Positions 1 through 8,421 are shown, counted from the first letter of the stretch. The stretch: 64,000 nucleotides of DNA from Moraxella caviae (GCF_002014985.1 NZ_MUXU01000027.1:1-64000), one strand, 5' to 3'. Notes: generated by a model not told the origin, from the letters alone. Numbers and translations are program-made.

Positions 1-46
1 GAAGATACAAGGTTGGGTTACGCTTCGCTAACCTAGCTTACAATTC
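1..46. repeat. Partial copy of the palindromic repeat family (right arm)
   Basis: The first bases of the window hold one hairpin arm, GTTGGGTTA...TAACC, followed by a degenerate CTTACAA end. It matches the right half of the complete copies at 15368, 35952 and 48158. The left half is outside the window or lost. It lies just past the stop of the ATPase gene. Confidence 0.6.
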
Positions 47-69
47 TAACAACCATTTTTTCAGAGAAT

Positions 70-921
70 TTATAACAAATCCCAATTATCCCGCGCGGGG
101 TACACCACTTTTGGCTGGGCGGGGCGGTCGGTTTCGGCTTGCAGTTTTTTACTGCGATGCACCAAAAAGTCCAGCAGATGATTGCGAATGCGGTAGTAGC
201 CTTGGTCGTGGTGGATTTGCTCACGGCTTCTGGGGTGTGGCAGCGTATTGACGACAATCTCTGCAAGGCAGGCGCGCGGCCCATTGCTCATCAAAAAAAT
301 GCGATCAGCCAGCAAAATCGCTTCGTCAATGTCATGGGTAATCATAAACACCGTCTGGTGTGTGTCTTCAATGATTTTTACCAGCTCATCTTGGATGTTG
401 CCGCGTGTGAGTGCGTCCAGTGCACCAAACGGCTCGTCCATCAAGAGCATTTTTGGCTCAGTGGCAAAAGCGCGCGCAATGCCCACACGCTGCTTCATGC
501 CGCCAGACAGCTCAGACGGCATTTTATCCAGCGCACCGCCAAGCCCCACGAGCGACAGATAATGCTGGATTTTGGCACGTTTTTCGTCCTTGCTGATGTT
601 TGGAAATTTAGCGTCAATGGCAAAGCCGATGTTATCCGCCACGCTCAGCCACGGCAGCAAAGCGTGCGACTGAAACACCACGCCACGCTCAAGACTTGGG
701 CCGCTCACTTCCACGCCTTCCATGCTGATGGTGCCGCCAGATTGGCGCTCAAGTCCTGCCAAGGCGTTCAAAATGGTGGATTTGCCGCAGCCAGAATGTC
801 CAATTAGGCAGATAAATTCGTTCTTTTTGATGTCAAAATTGACGTTTTCAAAGACGTTTGGTGCGTCTTTGGCGTAGCGTTTGGATAGGTTTTGTACGCT
901 GATTAAGGTGGTGTCGTTCAT
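70..921 (-). CDS. nrtD: Nitrate/sulfonate-type ABC transporter ATP-binding protein
   Basis: This 283-residue protein is the cytoplasmic ATPase of an NrtABD/SsuABC-type importer. Walker A GHSGCGKST is at about residues 41-49, the LSGGMKQR signature at about 138-145, Walker B LLMDEP at about 159-164, and the switch His (ITHD) near 195. These are all the residues needed for ATP hydrolysis. It is the last gene of nrtA-nrtB-nrtD on the minus strand, 116 bp after the permease. The family also transports taurine, sulfonates and cyanate; nitrate is preferred here because the partner binding protein resembles NrtA. It ends in TAA, just before a palindromic repeat fragment. Confidence 0.88.
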   Translation of the reverse strand: MNDTTLISVQNLSKRYAKDAPNVFENVNFDIKKNEFICLIGHSGCGKSTILNALAGLERQSGGTISMEGVEVSGPSLERGVVFQSHALLPWLSVADNIGFAIDAKFPNISKDEKRAKIQHYLSLVGLGGALDKMPSELSGGMKQRVGIARAFATEPKMLLMDEPFGALDALTRGNIQDELVKIIEDTHQTVFMITHDIDEAILLADRIFLMSNGPRACLAEIVVNTLPHPRSREQIHHDQGYYRIRNHLLDFLVHRSKKLQAETDRPAQPKVVYPARDNWDLL

Positions 922-1037
922 GATGTTTTTTGTTTTATTGAGCTTGGTAAAATTGCCAAACTTGTGTTAAATTTATGTCAAATAATGTGCTAACTTCTTG
1001 AAATCATTCAATTTGTGGCGAAATCTGGCAGTGCGCC

Positions 1038-1925
1038 TTATTCGGTGTAGCTCACCTTTTTTTGTAGCAGTGCAAACAGCCAATCAAGCACCATGCCCAC
1101 CACGCCAATCATCAGCACAGCAAAGACGACGTTGGCGATGGATAAATTATTCCACTGATTCCACACAAAATAGCCAATGCCAGTACCACCCACAAGCATT
1201 TCAGCGGCGACAATCACAAGCCACGCAATGCCCATAGAAATGCGCATACCTGTAACGATGGTGGGCGCAGCGGCCGGCAGCACGATTTTGGTCGCCTTGG
1301 TGAGTGGCGGCACTTCTAGGGTCTTGGCGACATTAAGCCACTCACGGCGCACGCTTGCCACACCAAAGGCGGTGTTCGTCAGCATTGGCCAGATTGAGCA
1401 AATAAAAATCACAAAAATGCTCGATAAATTAGAATCTTTGATGGTGTAAAGCGCAATCGGCATCCACGCCAAAGGCGAAATCGGCTTGAGCAGCTGCACA
1501 AAAGGCGAGATTGCTTTATTCATCACCGAGCTGATACCCAGCAAATATCCCAGCGGAATAGCAACAATCATCGCCAAGAAAAACCCCGCCAGCACCCGCG
1601 CGATGGAGTACATCAGCTGAATGCCAATGCCTTTGTCGTTGAGTCCTTTGTCATAAAAAGGGTCGGACAAATGCTCATAAGCGGTGGCGGCAAAGCGTGC
1701 TGGACTTGGAAATTCGGTCGGCTGACTTGCCAAAACCGCGCCCGCTGGCGTGTGTTCTGGAATGTTGCCCATCAGCACTTCGTATTCTAGGGCAATAGGG
1801 TCGGTCGGTGCGGTGATTTGCGTGGGCAAGGTCGCCATTTGCCAAACGCCAAGCACACCAAGCACGATGGCGGCGGTGAGCAAGTAGGCTTTGGTTTGGG
1901 CGCTAAGTTTACTAAAAAATGTCAT
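1038..1925 (-). CDS. nrtB: Nitrate-type ABC transporter permease
   Basis: This is the integral-membrane permease of the nitrate-type importer, with five to six hydrophobic segments. An N-terminal helix (about 12-30) is followed by a periplasmic loop and then the BPD_transp_1 core. The EAA-type cytoplasmic loop that contacts the ATPase lies about two thirds along. The first in-frame start is TTG at 1949, only 2 bp after the nrtA stop. I chose the ATG at 1925, eight codons later; neither has a strong ribosome-binding site, and translation may be coupled to nrtA. The gene lies between the binding protein and the ATPase in an evident operon. Confidence 0.85.
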   Translation of the reverse strand: MTFFSKLSAQTKAYLLTAAIVLGVLGVWQMATLPTQITAPTDPIALEYEVLMGNIPEHTPAGAVLASQPTEFPSPARFAATAYEHLSDPFYDKGLNDKGIGIQLMYSIARVLAGFFLAMIVAIPLGYLLGISSVMNKAISPFVQLLKPISPLAWMPIALYTIKDSNLSSIFVIFICSIWPMLTNTAFGVASVRREWLNVAKTLEVPPLTKATKIVLPAAAPTIVTGMRISMGIAWLVIVAAEMLVGGTGIGYFVWNQWNNLSIANVVFAVLMIGVVGMVLDWLFALLQKKVSYTE

Positions 1926-1951
1926 AAACGGTACGGTAAATTGGTGCAAAA

Positions 1952-3331
1952 TTAGGATTTTTTGATTTTAAAGCTATTCAAATAAGCGTCAGGCTTGGCA
2001 GGGTCAAAACGCTTGCCCATCACGGTGATGGATTTTTCGTTGGCAAACTGATAACCCATTGCCGCCATTTGTTTTTTGGCGTCAGTGAGTAAGAACACCT
2101 GCTCGGCAAGCGTGTGATAATTGACGTTGCCCTTGATGTAGCCCCAGCGTTTCATTTGCGTGAGCATCCACACCGCCAAAGAATGCCAAGGCATCGCATC
2201 AAATCCTGTGCGGTCTGGCACGTCTTGTACTTTGCCCACGCCATCGGCAAAGCGGCCTGTCAGGCTTTGGCGAATGACGAGTTCTGGCTGGTTTAGGTAG
2301 TTGGCTGGCGCAAGGATTTTGGAAAGTTCACGCTTCATTTCAGGCTTATTCGCCATCACGTTCGCTTTCAAAATCGCGCGATACATCGCCAAAAACGACT
2401 GCGGATTGTCGCTGATGAAACTTTGCGATGTGCCAAACGAGCAACAAGGGTGTCCATTCCAAATATCACGAGATAGCGTGTGAATGTAGCCTGCTTTATC
2501 CCACACGGCACGTTGGTTGAACGGCTCAGGGCCAAAAAATCCGTCAATATTACCCGCTTTTAGGTTGGCAATCATATCAGGCGGCGTGGTTAGGCGCAGC
2601 TTGACATCACGGTCGGGGTCTAGCCCGTATTCCGCCAGAAAATAGCGCAGCAGATAATTGTGCATGGAATGCTCAAACGGAATGGCGAAAGTCATGCCTT
2701 TCCAGTTTCTTGGGTCGCGGTTGTCCTTGTGCTTGAGCGCCATGACGAGCGCTTGCCCATTGACGTTTTGAATGCACGCCACTTTCATGTCTTGCTTGGC
2801 AGAGCCTGCGCCCAGCGAGATGGCAAGCGGCATGGGCGCAAGAAAATGCGCGGCATCAAGCTCACGATTCATCATCTGATCGCGCACCAGCGCCCAGCCT
2901 GCACGCTTGACAAGGCTTGCGTTTAGCCCTTGTTCGGCATAGTAGCCCAAAGGGTCTGCCATGATGAGCGGCGTGGAGCAAATGATGGGAATAAAGCCGA
3001 TGGTGAGATTTTTCTTTTCTGGGCACAGGCGGTCAAGCGCGGCGGCTTCTTGGAGCGTGGCAAGCGGCAAAACGCTGGCAACGGCTGCCATGGCGGTGGA
3101 TTTGCCCACACTTGCCAAAAAGGCGCGGCGTGTCGGCTCGTGCGGAAACAGGGCTTTTACCGCCGCCGCTTCAATAAAATCGGTGCTTGCCGCTTCAATT
3201 TGGCTGCTTTCTTGGGTGTTTTGATTGAGCGCAAAATGACGCGCGCTGTCGCATTCGGCTTGGCTTTTGTGATTGCCACAGGTGCAGCCTAAAGTGCTGT
3301 CGGTATCAAAGGGGCGAAAAATGTTTGGCAT
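1952..3331 (-). CDS. nrtA: NrtA/CmpA-family nitrate-binding protein with Tat signal and unusual N-terminal extension
   Basis: This 459-residue protein is the periplasmic solute-binding component, related to NrtA (nitrate) and CmpA (bicarbonate). A twin-arginine motif (TRRAFLAS, residues 67-74) precedes a hydrophobic stretch ending in AAA near 97, so export is probably by the Tat system. The Tat signal is not at the N-terminus. About 66 residues come before it, including a small Cys/His cluster, CTCGNHKSQAEC, at about 16-27. The remainder is the NMT1-like fold. No ATG lies between the extension and the Tat motif. It is first in the operon, with an AT-rich region upstream. Substrate is inferred from family only. 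Confidence 0.85.
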   Translation of the reverse strand: MPNIFRPFDTDSTLGCTCGNHKSQAECDSARHFALNQNTQESSQIEAASTDFIEAAAVKALFPHEPTRRAFLASVGKSTAMAAVASVLPLATLQEAAALDRLCPEKKNLTIGFIPIICSTPLIMADPLGYYAEQGLNASLVKRAGWALVRDQMMNRELDAAHFLAPMPLAISLGAGSAKQDMKVACIQNVNGQALVMALKHKDNRDPRNWKGMTFAIPFEHSMHNYLLRYFLAEYGLDPDRDVKLRLTTPPDMIANLKAGNIDGFFGPEPFNQRAVWDKAGYIHTLSRDIWNGHPCCSFGTSQSFISDNPQSFLAMYRAILKANVMANKPEMKRELSKILAPANYLNQPELVIRQSLTGRFADGVGKVQDVPDRTGFDAMPWHSLAVWMLTQMKRWGYIKGNVNYHTLAEQVFLLTDAKKQMAAMGYQFANEKSITVMGKRFDPAKPDAYLNSFKIKKS

Positions 3332-3370
3332 GGTTTGCTTATTCTTTTATACGGATAAAAATACCGCGCC

Positions 3371-3376
3371 ATTATA
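3371..3376 (-). promoter_or_regulatory. Candidate -10 box for the nrt operon
   Basis: On the minus strand a perfect TATAAT lies about 40 bp before the nrtA start, in an AT-rich context. No good -35 hexamer is spaced correctly, which would fit an activated promoter. The rest of the 3332-3640 gap shows no convincing hairpin or operator to my eye. Confidence 0.4.
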
Positions 3377-3650
3377 TAAAATTTGCATAAGAAAGTACGC
3401 CAAAGGTTTATGATGAATTGGAATATTTATATTCTTTGATTGGGTTTTGGGCGGGGTGTGAGTGGGCTTGATGGCATTAAATGTCGGTTTTGAAATTCGC
3501 TTGCCAAACGCTGGTAAATAGTGAACAATAGTACACGATAATTTACAAAACCTGCGCTGGATTTGGTAAATTGTGTAAGAAAGTTGGGTTATGATGAGAA
3601 GGGTGGGTTTGAAAGTATTTGATGAAAAATAAGGACGGCGATGACGCATA

Positions 3651-4079
3651 ATGCCGATAAAACAACCAGCAAACAAAACAATTAAGCTAAATGATGAGCA
3701 TGGCAATTGGATAAGTCTGCTCGGCATGATGGTAGTCGTGCAAATCCTTATCGTCATGAATAAGTTTACAGGATTTGATGTGGCTGTGTGGGTGTATGCG
3801 GTGCTTGCGCTGGCACCAGTGCTGTTCTTTTGGCGTATGGTGCAAATTTTTTACCATCAAAAAGTTTGGGCGTCCATCACAAAGACTCGTAAAGTGCTGC
3901 ATTGGCTGGGTGCGCAAATTGCAATCGTGGTGTCGTATGGGTGTTTTGTTCAGCTGGGCATGATGCGCTCTGGTCTTGTGTTTGGGTTGTTTTGTGCGCT
4001 GTGTATCGGACAATTTGCTCTGATTATGCTCGTGGCAAACCGCTGTGCCAGAGTATACAAACAAAAAATGGGTGAATGA
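3651..4079 (+). CDS. Small membrane protein of unknown function
   Basis: This 142-residue protein has four predicted transmembrane segments, at about 19-36, 41-60, 82-103 and 107-128, and a basic C-terminus. I do not recognise the family. The start is awkward. The Shine-Dalgarno AAGGA at 3631-3635 is ideally spaced for the ATG at 3641, which opens a different frame of only 14 codons. The ATG of this frame at 3651 lies 15 bases past the ribosome-binding site. The stop overlaps the start of the next small gene (ATGA), so the following genes are probably cotranslated. Confidence 0.65.
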   Translation: MPIKQPANKTIKLNDEHGNWISLLGMMVVVQILIVMNKFTGFDVAVWVYAVLALAPVLFFWRMVQIFYHQKVWASITKTRKVLHWLGAQIAIVVSYGCFVQLGMMRSGLVFGLFCALCIGQFALIMLVANRCARVYKQKMGE

Positions 4080-4231
4080 TGAAATTTCTTTTAATTTTTC
4101 AAGAATTTATTCCGCTGATGATGGATATTTATCAAGACATCAAACGCCACGCCAAACGCCCAAAAGTGGCGATGGTTTTGGCGATGGGCGCGCTTTTGGG
4201 GATTTTGGCGGCGGATTTTTGGGTGGGGTGA
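4076..4231 (+). CDS. 51-residue single-span membrane protein
   Basis: This short frame starts at an ATG overlapping the preceding stop (ATGATGA). It encodes 51 residues: an amphipathic N-terminal part, a basic stretch (KRHAKRPK, about 23-30), and one hydrophobic helix from about 31 to 48. The stop TGA is 3 bp before the start of the next gene. Tight packing between two membrane-protein genes of the same strand is the main support. Function unknown. Confidence 0.55.
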   Translation: MMKFLLIFQEFIPLMMDIYQDIKRHAKRPKVAMVLAMGALLGILAADFWVG

Positions 4232-4234
4232 GTG

Positions 4235-4483
4235 ATGAATGTGGTGCTGTTGATATTTTTTGCGGTGGTTTTGGTGCCAAGGTTGTTGGCAAACGATAAA
4301 AAAGTATGGCTGATGGTTTGCGCCTTGTCGTTTTTGGGATTTTTAGTTTATTATCATTTATTTGCCATGCAAGATAATCAGCACCACAAAATAGTGGGCG
4401 CACCACGTGTGGCGCTGGATTTTGCATTAGGCTTGGGCGGTGGGTATTTGCATTATGTTTTGGATAAAAAGTATGGTGGGTGA
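4235..4483 (+). CDS. Small membrane protein of unknown function
   Basis: This 82-residue protein begins at an ATG 3 bp after the previous stop; an in-frame GTG lies one codon upstream at 4232. It has two hydrophobic segments, at about 2-17 and 26-43, and a glycine-rich hydrophobic stretch near 64-76. It is third in a run of overlapping small membrane-protein genes (3651, 4076, 4235). I do not recognise the family. Confidence 0.55.
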   Translation: MNVVLLIFFAVVLVPRLLANDKKVWLMVCALSFLGFLVYYHLFAMQDNQHHKIVGAPRVALDFALGLGGGYLHYVLDKKYGG

Positions 4484-4497
4484 GAGTTGGTTTGTTT

Positions 4498-4606
4498 AAT
4501 TTGTAAGCCAGATAGTAGGTTGGGCTGAGCTTGTGAAAACCCAGCAAATTCAATGATTTATCTTAAAAACTCTGGGTTGCGCTGCTGCTAACTGGGTTTG
4601 CGGGTT
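4498..4606. repeat. Decayed copy of the palindromic repeat family
   Basis: Two hairpin-like arms can still be seen, GGTTGGGCTGAGCTTGTG...AACCCAGC and CTGGGTTGCGCTGCTGCTAACTGGGT. They have the layout of the complete copies but several substitutions. The copy sits just upstream of an orphan gene. Confidence 0.5.
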
Positions 4607-4643
4607 GATAATACATTTGTAAAAACAGCTCTAGGAAAATGGT

Positions 4644-5039
4644 ATGAATGAATTTCAAACGCTGATTGGCGATTCGCTTCATCGAATACAAGCTGGGGTT
4701 TATTTTGAACATAGAAATACTGAAAATTTTTCATTAGATGACATTATGGATATTTGTCTGATTTTTGAAAAATTCAGCATAACGTTATCCACCAATCAAG
4801 ACGGAGAAACGCTAGATATTGACCTAGGAAATAACTTACGCAAAATTGATATGGGTGATCATGGCGTGATTGAAATACAAGACCTATCTGGACTTTTGGG
4901 TCTTAAAAAAGGGTTGGTTGTTCAAGACGTCCTTGGGCTAATCAATGAATATGGTGTTAATTTTGGTTTTGAATTAGGTTTAGAAGATAAAAAACTCGTG
5001 ATTAAGAATATTGGTGATCAGCTGATTATCAGCCTGTAA
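4644..5039 (+). CDS. Hypothetical protein, lower GC than neighbours
   Basis: This 131-residue acidic protein has no signal peptide and no transmembrane segment. The start is supported by an AGGA motif about 8 bp before the ATG. It seems to have alternating strand and helix content, with DLGN and GLLGLKKGL motifs, but I recognise no domain. Codons are AT-richer than in the flanking genes, and it stands alone between a decayed repeat and a terminator, which hints at an acquired accessory gene. An immunity-type or SMI1-like role is possible but not supported by any motif. Confidence 0.6.
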   Translation: MNEFQTLIGDSLHRIQAGVYFEHRNTENFSLDDIMDICLIFEKFSITLSTNQDGETLDIDLGNNLRKIDMGDHGVIEIQDLSGLLGLKKGLVVQDVLGLINEYGVNFGFELGLEDKKLVIKNIGDQLIISL

Positions 5040-5134
5040 GCTGGATTAAGAAAACCAAAACCCCAACAAACCCAATAAATTATCCACAATACCAAACCAC
5101 ACCCCACCAACCAAACTTACAAGCCACCCACAGC

Positions 5135-5164
5135 AAAACACCTGCCAACCTGACAGGTGTTTTA
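5135..5164. terminator. Bidirectional rho-independent terminator
   Basis: A 10-bp stem, AAAACACCTG with CAGGTGTTTT, flanks a 9-base loop, with T or A runs on both sides. It serves the convergent genes ending at 5039 and 5187. Confidence 0.8.
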
Positions 5165-5186
5165 TTCATTGTGCGAATGACAGCCG

Positions 5187-6563
5187 TCAAGCGTTCGGCA
5201 GTTTTAATAAAGCCTTGGCAATCATTTCGCCATCTTGATACATCTCAAGGCCAAGCTCGCTGTCTGTTTCGCTCACCACACGCCAGTCGCCATCTGCGCG
5301 CGGACGACCATTTGCCGTAACGCTGATGGATTTATTTTTTAGGCGAATCATCGGCGGCTTATGCTCATAGCCTGAATGTGGCAGATTTAGGATTTCGTGG
5401 GCGATGGCGTTCGCCTGCGCACGGTGCGGTGCGACATAGCGGCACGGCTCGCCATCCACGCTGATGCAGTCGCCCAGCGCATAGATGTGCGGCACGGTGG
5501 TTTGTAGGGTTTTGTGATTGACCGCAATGCCAGTGCGCTTATCAAAGGCAATGCCAGCACGCACAGGCAGGCGCTCATTCACCAAAAGTCCTGTCGCCAC
5601 CACCACTTCATCGGTAATCAGCGTGCGTGTGCTGTCATCGGTGCAATCCGCTAGGCTAATAACGCAGCCGTCTTTGGTGCGCTCAACGCCTTGCACCAGC
5701 GTCTTGCCAAGCCAATTCACGCCAAGCGCACGCACGGCAGCCAAAATCCGCTCGCCCGCCACGCTCGGCAGCATTGCCGCCAAAGGCTGTGCGTGTACGT
5801 CAATCAAGCTCACCTGATGCCCAGCGTTGCTCAAATCTTCGGCAAGCTCTGTACCGACCATGCCAGCACCAACGATGGCGATGTGTTTTGGCTTATCCAA
5901 AGTCTGGGCAAATTCCCCAAAACGTGCCAAATTATTGACGTGCCACGCCACATCTTTGGCGATGGTTGGTGGATAAGCAGGCTCAGCACCGATGGCAAGC
6001 ACCAAATCTGCATAGCCGACATTGCCGCGCGTGGTGGACAGCGTCTGTGTGTCGGTGTTGATGTGCGTGACGAAAGTATTGGCAAGCAGGCGCACGTTAT
6101 TATCCAGTGCCGACTGTGTGCCTGTGGTGCGTACCAAATCGCTTGGCGTTTTGCCTTGGGAAATGGCGACTGACAGCATGGGCTTGTGGTAGCGGTCGGC
6201 ACTGTCGCCTGCGATGAGCGTGATGGGAATGTCTTTATCCAGCGCACGAATGGCGTCCACCACGCTCCAGCCTGCCAAGCCAGCACCGACAATCACCACG
6301 CCTTTTTTGCTGCTGTTAAAGATGGCGGCAGCAGGGTCGGTGTCTTCGCTGGGTTCGTCATACGGCTCAAAGTCGGATTTGCGCACGCCGCACAGTGGGC
6401 ATTGCCAGTCGTCTGGAATGTCTTCAAAGCGTGTGCCAGCAGGCAAGCCGTCTTCTGGGTCGCCAAATTGTTCGTCATAAATGTAGCCGCAAGCAAGGCA
6501 GATGAATTTACGCCATGCGCCACGTCCGTCTGTGGGTTGGGTGCTGTTTGTCATGGTGGTCAT
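5187..6563 (-). CDS. Rubredoxin-NAD(P)H rubredoxin reductase fusion
   Basis: This 458-residue protein joins two electron carriers that are separate proteins in Acinetobacter (RubA and RubB). Residues about 15-70 are a rubredoxin, with CLACGY and CPLCGV supplying the four iron-binding Cys. From about 87 an FAD-dependent pyridine-nucleotide reductase follows, with GxGxxG dinucleotide motifs VGAGLAGW (FAD) and VGAGMVGTE (NADH), and the ALGD FAD motif near 365. The product should pass electrons from NAD(P)H via FAD to the tethered iron centre. Acceptors could be a hydroxylase such as AlkB, or an oxygen or peroxide-detoxifying enzyme; none is in the window. It follows a tandem repeat array at 6684-6774. 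Confidence 0.88.
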   Translation of the reverse strand: MTTMTNSTQPTDGRGAWRKFICLACGYIYDEQFGDPEDGLPAGTRFEDIPDDWQCPLCGVRKSDFEPYDEPSEDTDPAAAIFNSSKKGVVIVGAGLAGWSVVDAIRALDKDIPITLIAGDSADRYHKPMLSVAISQGKTPSDLVRTTGTQSALDNNVRLLANTFVTHINTDTQTLSTTRGNVGYADLVLAIGAEPAYPPTIAKDVAWHVNNLARFGEFAQTLDKPKHIAIVGAGMVGTELAEDLSNAGHQVSLIDVHAQPLAAMLPSVAGERILAAVRALGVNWLGKTLVQGVERTKDGCVISLADCTDDSTRTLITDEVVVATGLLVNERLPVRAGIAFDKRTGIAVNHKTLQTTVPHIYALGDCISVDGEPCRYVAPHRAQANAIAHEILNLPHSGYEHKPPMIRLKNKSISVTANGRPRADGDWRVVSETDSELGLEMYQDGEMIAKALLKLPNA

Positions 6564-6683
6564 GTGTGATTTTGTGGGTTGTTTTGGGTTTGTGCGCTTT
6601 GTTTGGTAAGTTTGGCAATGGTTGGCGATTTTGGTAAATGGCTTGCAGTTGCATTACGCCTTTTTACGTTGGCGGTTTTTTAG

Positions 6684-6774
6684 TTTCCAAGCCAACTTTC
6701 CAAGCCAACTTTCCAAGCCAACTTTCCAAGCCAACTTTCCAAGCCAACTTTCCAAGCCAACTTTCCAAGCCAAC
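6684..6774. repeat. Seven perfect tandem copies of a 13-bp unit
   Basis: The unit TTTCCAAGCCAAC is repeated seven times without a mismatch. Degenerate continuations follow to about 6830, where related TTGCCAA and CAAGCC words recur. The array is 120 bp before the start of the rubredoxin-reductase gene and 127 bp after the acyl-CoA dehydrogenase stop. Because 13 is not a multiple of 3 the array has no codon logic. It is typical of an array that changes length by slippage. Confidence 0.95.
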
Positions 6775-6900
6775 TTTTTAAGCGAATTTTTAAGTCAATT
6801 TGCCAATCAAATTTGCCAAGCCGATTTACAGCCAAAGCCAAACAAAGGCGTACAAACGTTGATAAAAATTTTACCGTTTGAGCGGATATTTTTGGCAATA

Positions 6901-8031
6901 TCAAATATAAAATTCAATATCACGCTTTACGGCAGGCTCGCCCATCAGCTGATGTGATAGATAGCGCAAATGCTTGATGGCAGGCGTAACAATCGCCACA
7001 AACTGCGCTTCACGCAAGCGGCGCTGTGGTGCAGCTGTCATCAGATAGCCTTTTGCGCCTTGGTGCAGCATGGCAGCTTGAGTGGCACGCAGGGCAAGCA
7101 GTGCGCCTTGTTCACGCACGTTTAGCACGTCTAAGAAAAAGTCTTTGTCGGTGTTAAATGGCGTTTTGGCAAGCTCAGCGGTGCGTGCCACCAGCGCGTC
7201 AAGCTCGGCAGTCAGATTGCCTGCTTGGTCTTGCAAATAGGCGTTACTCACGGCAGTGCCTTGCTTGATGTCGTCAATCGCCCCCAAAATAATGCCAGCG
7301 CCAATGCCCATTTGCATGAGTACAAATGCGCCACGAATGCGTGTGATGTAGTCTTTACAAGGGTTTGCGATGATGTCATCGCTGCTGATTGGGTATTCGG
7401 TCAGCTCGATGCGCAGGGTGCTTGAGCCTTCCATGCCGCTAAATTCTGGGCAGGCGTGCAGCTGCCAAGTGCCAGCGCGCGCTTTGTCAAAGTGTAGTAA
7501 GAAAAAGATTTCGTCTTCGGTGCCGTCAATTTTGGCAACCGCACCGCAATATTGTCCGTCTTTGATGTGGCTAATCCATGGCAAAATGCCTGAGATTTTG
7601 TAGCCGTTGCCGTCTTTTTTGGCGGTGAATTTCATGGTTTCAATGTTCGCCCACGTTTTCATGGGGTTTGATAATGCTGTGCCGCCAAAGGTGTTGGCTA
7701 GGGTGTGATTGGCAAGAAATTCGCCTTTGAGCGCAGCATTGTTTGACTGATCCAAATACAGCCCCATCACTTGATGACACCACGTCAAAAACGCGGTTGT
7801 GCCGCAGACACGTCCCACTTGCGCATTCGCCAAAATCGCCAAATCAAAGCGGTTGCCGTATTCGTTCAGATGTGGCGCAAACAAGCCAGCCTTGCCCAGC
7901 ACCGCCATCTCATCAAGCGGATAATAGCCTTTGTCAATGTCTAAAACTTTTGGGCTAAGAGTTTCTTGGGCAAGGGTTTTGATGGTGGTTAAAAATGCGC
8001 TGTGGTCGCTAAAATCAAATGCAGCAGTCAT
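6901..8031 (-). CDS. Acyl-CoA dehydrogenase family protein
   Basis: This 376-residue flavoprotein has the acyl-CoA dehydrogenase layout. An N-terminal helical domain covers about 1-110, a middle beta domain about 115-215 (ISGILPWISH corresponds to the flavin-contacting strand), and a C-terminal helical domain follows. I cannot assign the catalytic base with confidence, and some members of this branch are flavin monooxygenases rather than dehydrogenases. Together with the acyl-CoA ligase upstream on the same strand it suggests fatty or carboxylic acid breakdown. The ribosome-binding site is weak. Confidence 0.75.
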   Translation of the reverse strand: MTAAFDFSDHSAFLTTIKTLAQETLSPKVLDIDKGYYPLDEMAVLGKAGLFAPHLNEYGNRFDLAILANAQVGRVCGTTAFLTWCHQVMGLYLDQSNNAALKGEFLANHTLANTFGGTALSNPMKTWANIETMKFTAKKDGNGYKISGILPWISHIKDGQYCGAVAKIDGTEDEIFFLLHFDKARAGTWQLHACPEFSGMEGSSTLRIELTEYPISSDDIIANPCKDYITRIRGAFVLMQMGIGAGIILGAIDDIKQGTAVSNAYLQDQAGNLTAELDALVARTAELAKTPFNTDKDFFLDVLNVREQGALLALRATQAAMLHQGAKGYLMTAAPQRRLREAQFVAIVTPAIKHLRYLSHQLMGEPAVKRDIEFYI

Positions 8032-8395
8032 AATTGGCTCGGTGTTGTTTTAAAATTGATGTGCGTAAAATGTGGTTTGTTTGTCGTTAAAATCGTCTGC
8101 TCAGTGGTGGTTATTGATGTGATGGTTGGGTTTTGGGATTATTGGCAAGCAAATCTCGGTAAGCTAAAACGCTCGGGAAAAATCACTCAAAGCCTTGATA
8201 TTTATGGATTTTTTACCAAAATTTACCAACGGCAAATGCGTCTTAATGCAAAAATAGAATAACCCAACACCAAAAATCCACCAACCCATTATAAAGGCTG
8301 AAAAAATCTTGTCAATTTGCTATTTTTGCATAATAGTATGATGTTTTGGAATAAGCAAAGGCAAGATATGGTTGTTTTCAGTGGTTGAAAATATA
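8032..8395. other. Intergenic region, no gene seen
   Basis: The gap between the acyl-CoA ligase and the acyl-CoA dehydrogenase is AT-rich. An open frame at 8002-8262 on the plus strand overlaps the dehydrogenase start and has no gene-like features. A promoter for the dehydrogenase is expected here, but I see no clear boxes. Confidence 0.5.
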
Positions 8396-8421
8396 AAAAG
8401 CGCAGCAGCTGCTACGCTTTT
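8396..8421 (-). terminator. Terminator after acyl-CoA ligase
   Basis: The near-perfect palindrome AAAAGCGCAGCAGCTGCTACGCTTTT lies 14 bp past the ligase stop, with a T-rich end on the minus strand. Confidence 0.7.

Noticed and set aside
3347..3757. 136-residue minus-strand frame between nrtA and the small membrane-protein gene
   Set aside because: It overlaps the opposite-strand gene, is Pro/Ile/Thr-rich, and lies across the nrt promoter region.
6684..6774. CRISPR array
   Set aside because: Units of 13 bp follow each other directly, with no spacers and no cas genes in the window.
6622..6957. Open frame encoding a repetitive FPSQLSKPTFQAN protein
   Set aside because: It is only the translation of the 13-bp array, runs over the dehydrogenase stop region and has no ribosome-binding site or homology.
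8002..8262. 86-residue plus-strand frame
   Set aside because: It overlaps the start of the acyl-CoA dehydrogenase gene and has no ribosome-binding site or recognisable domain.
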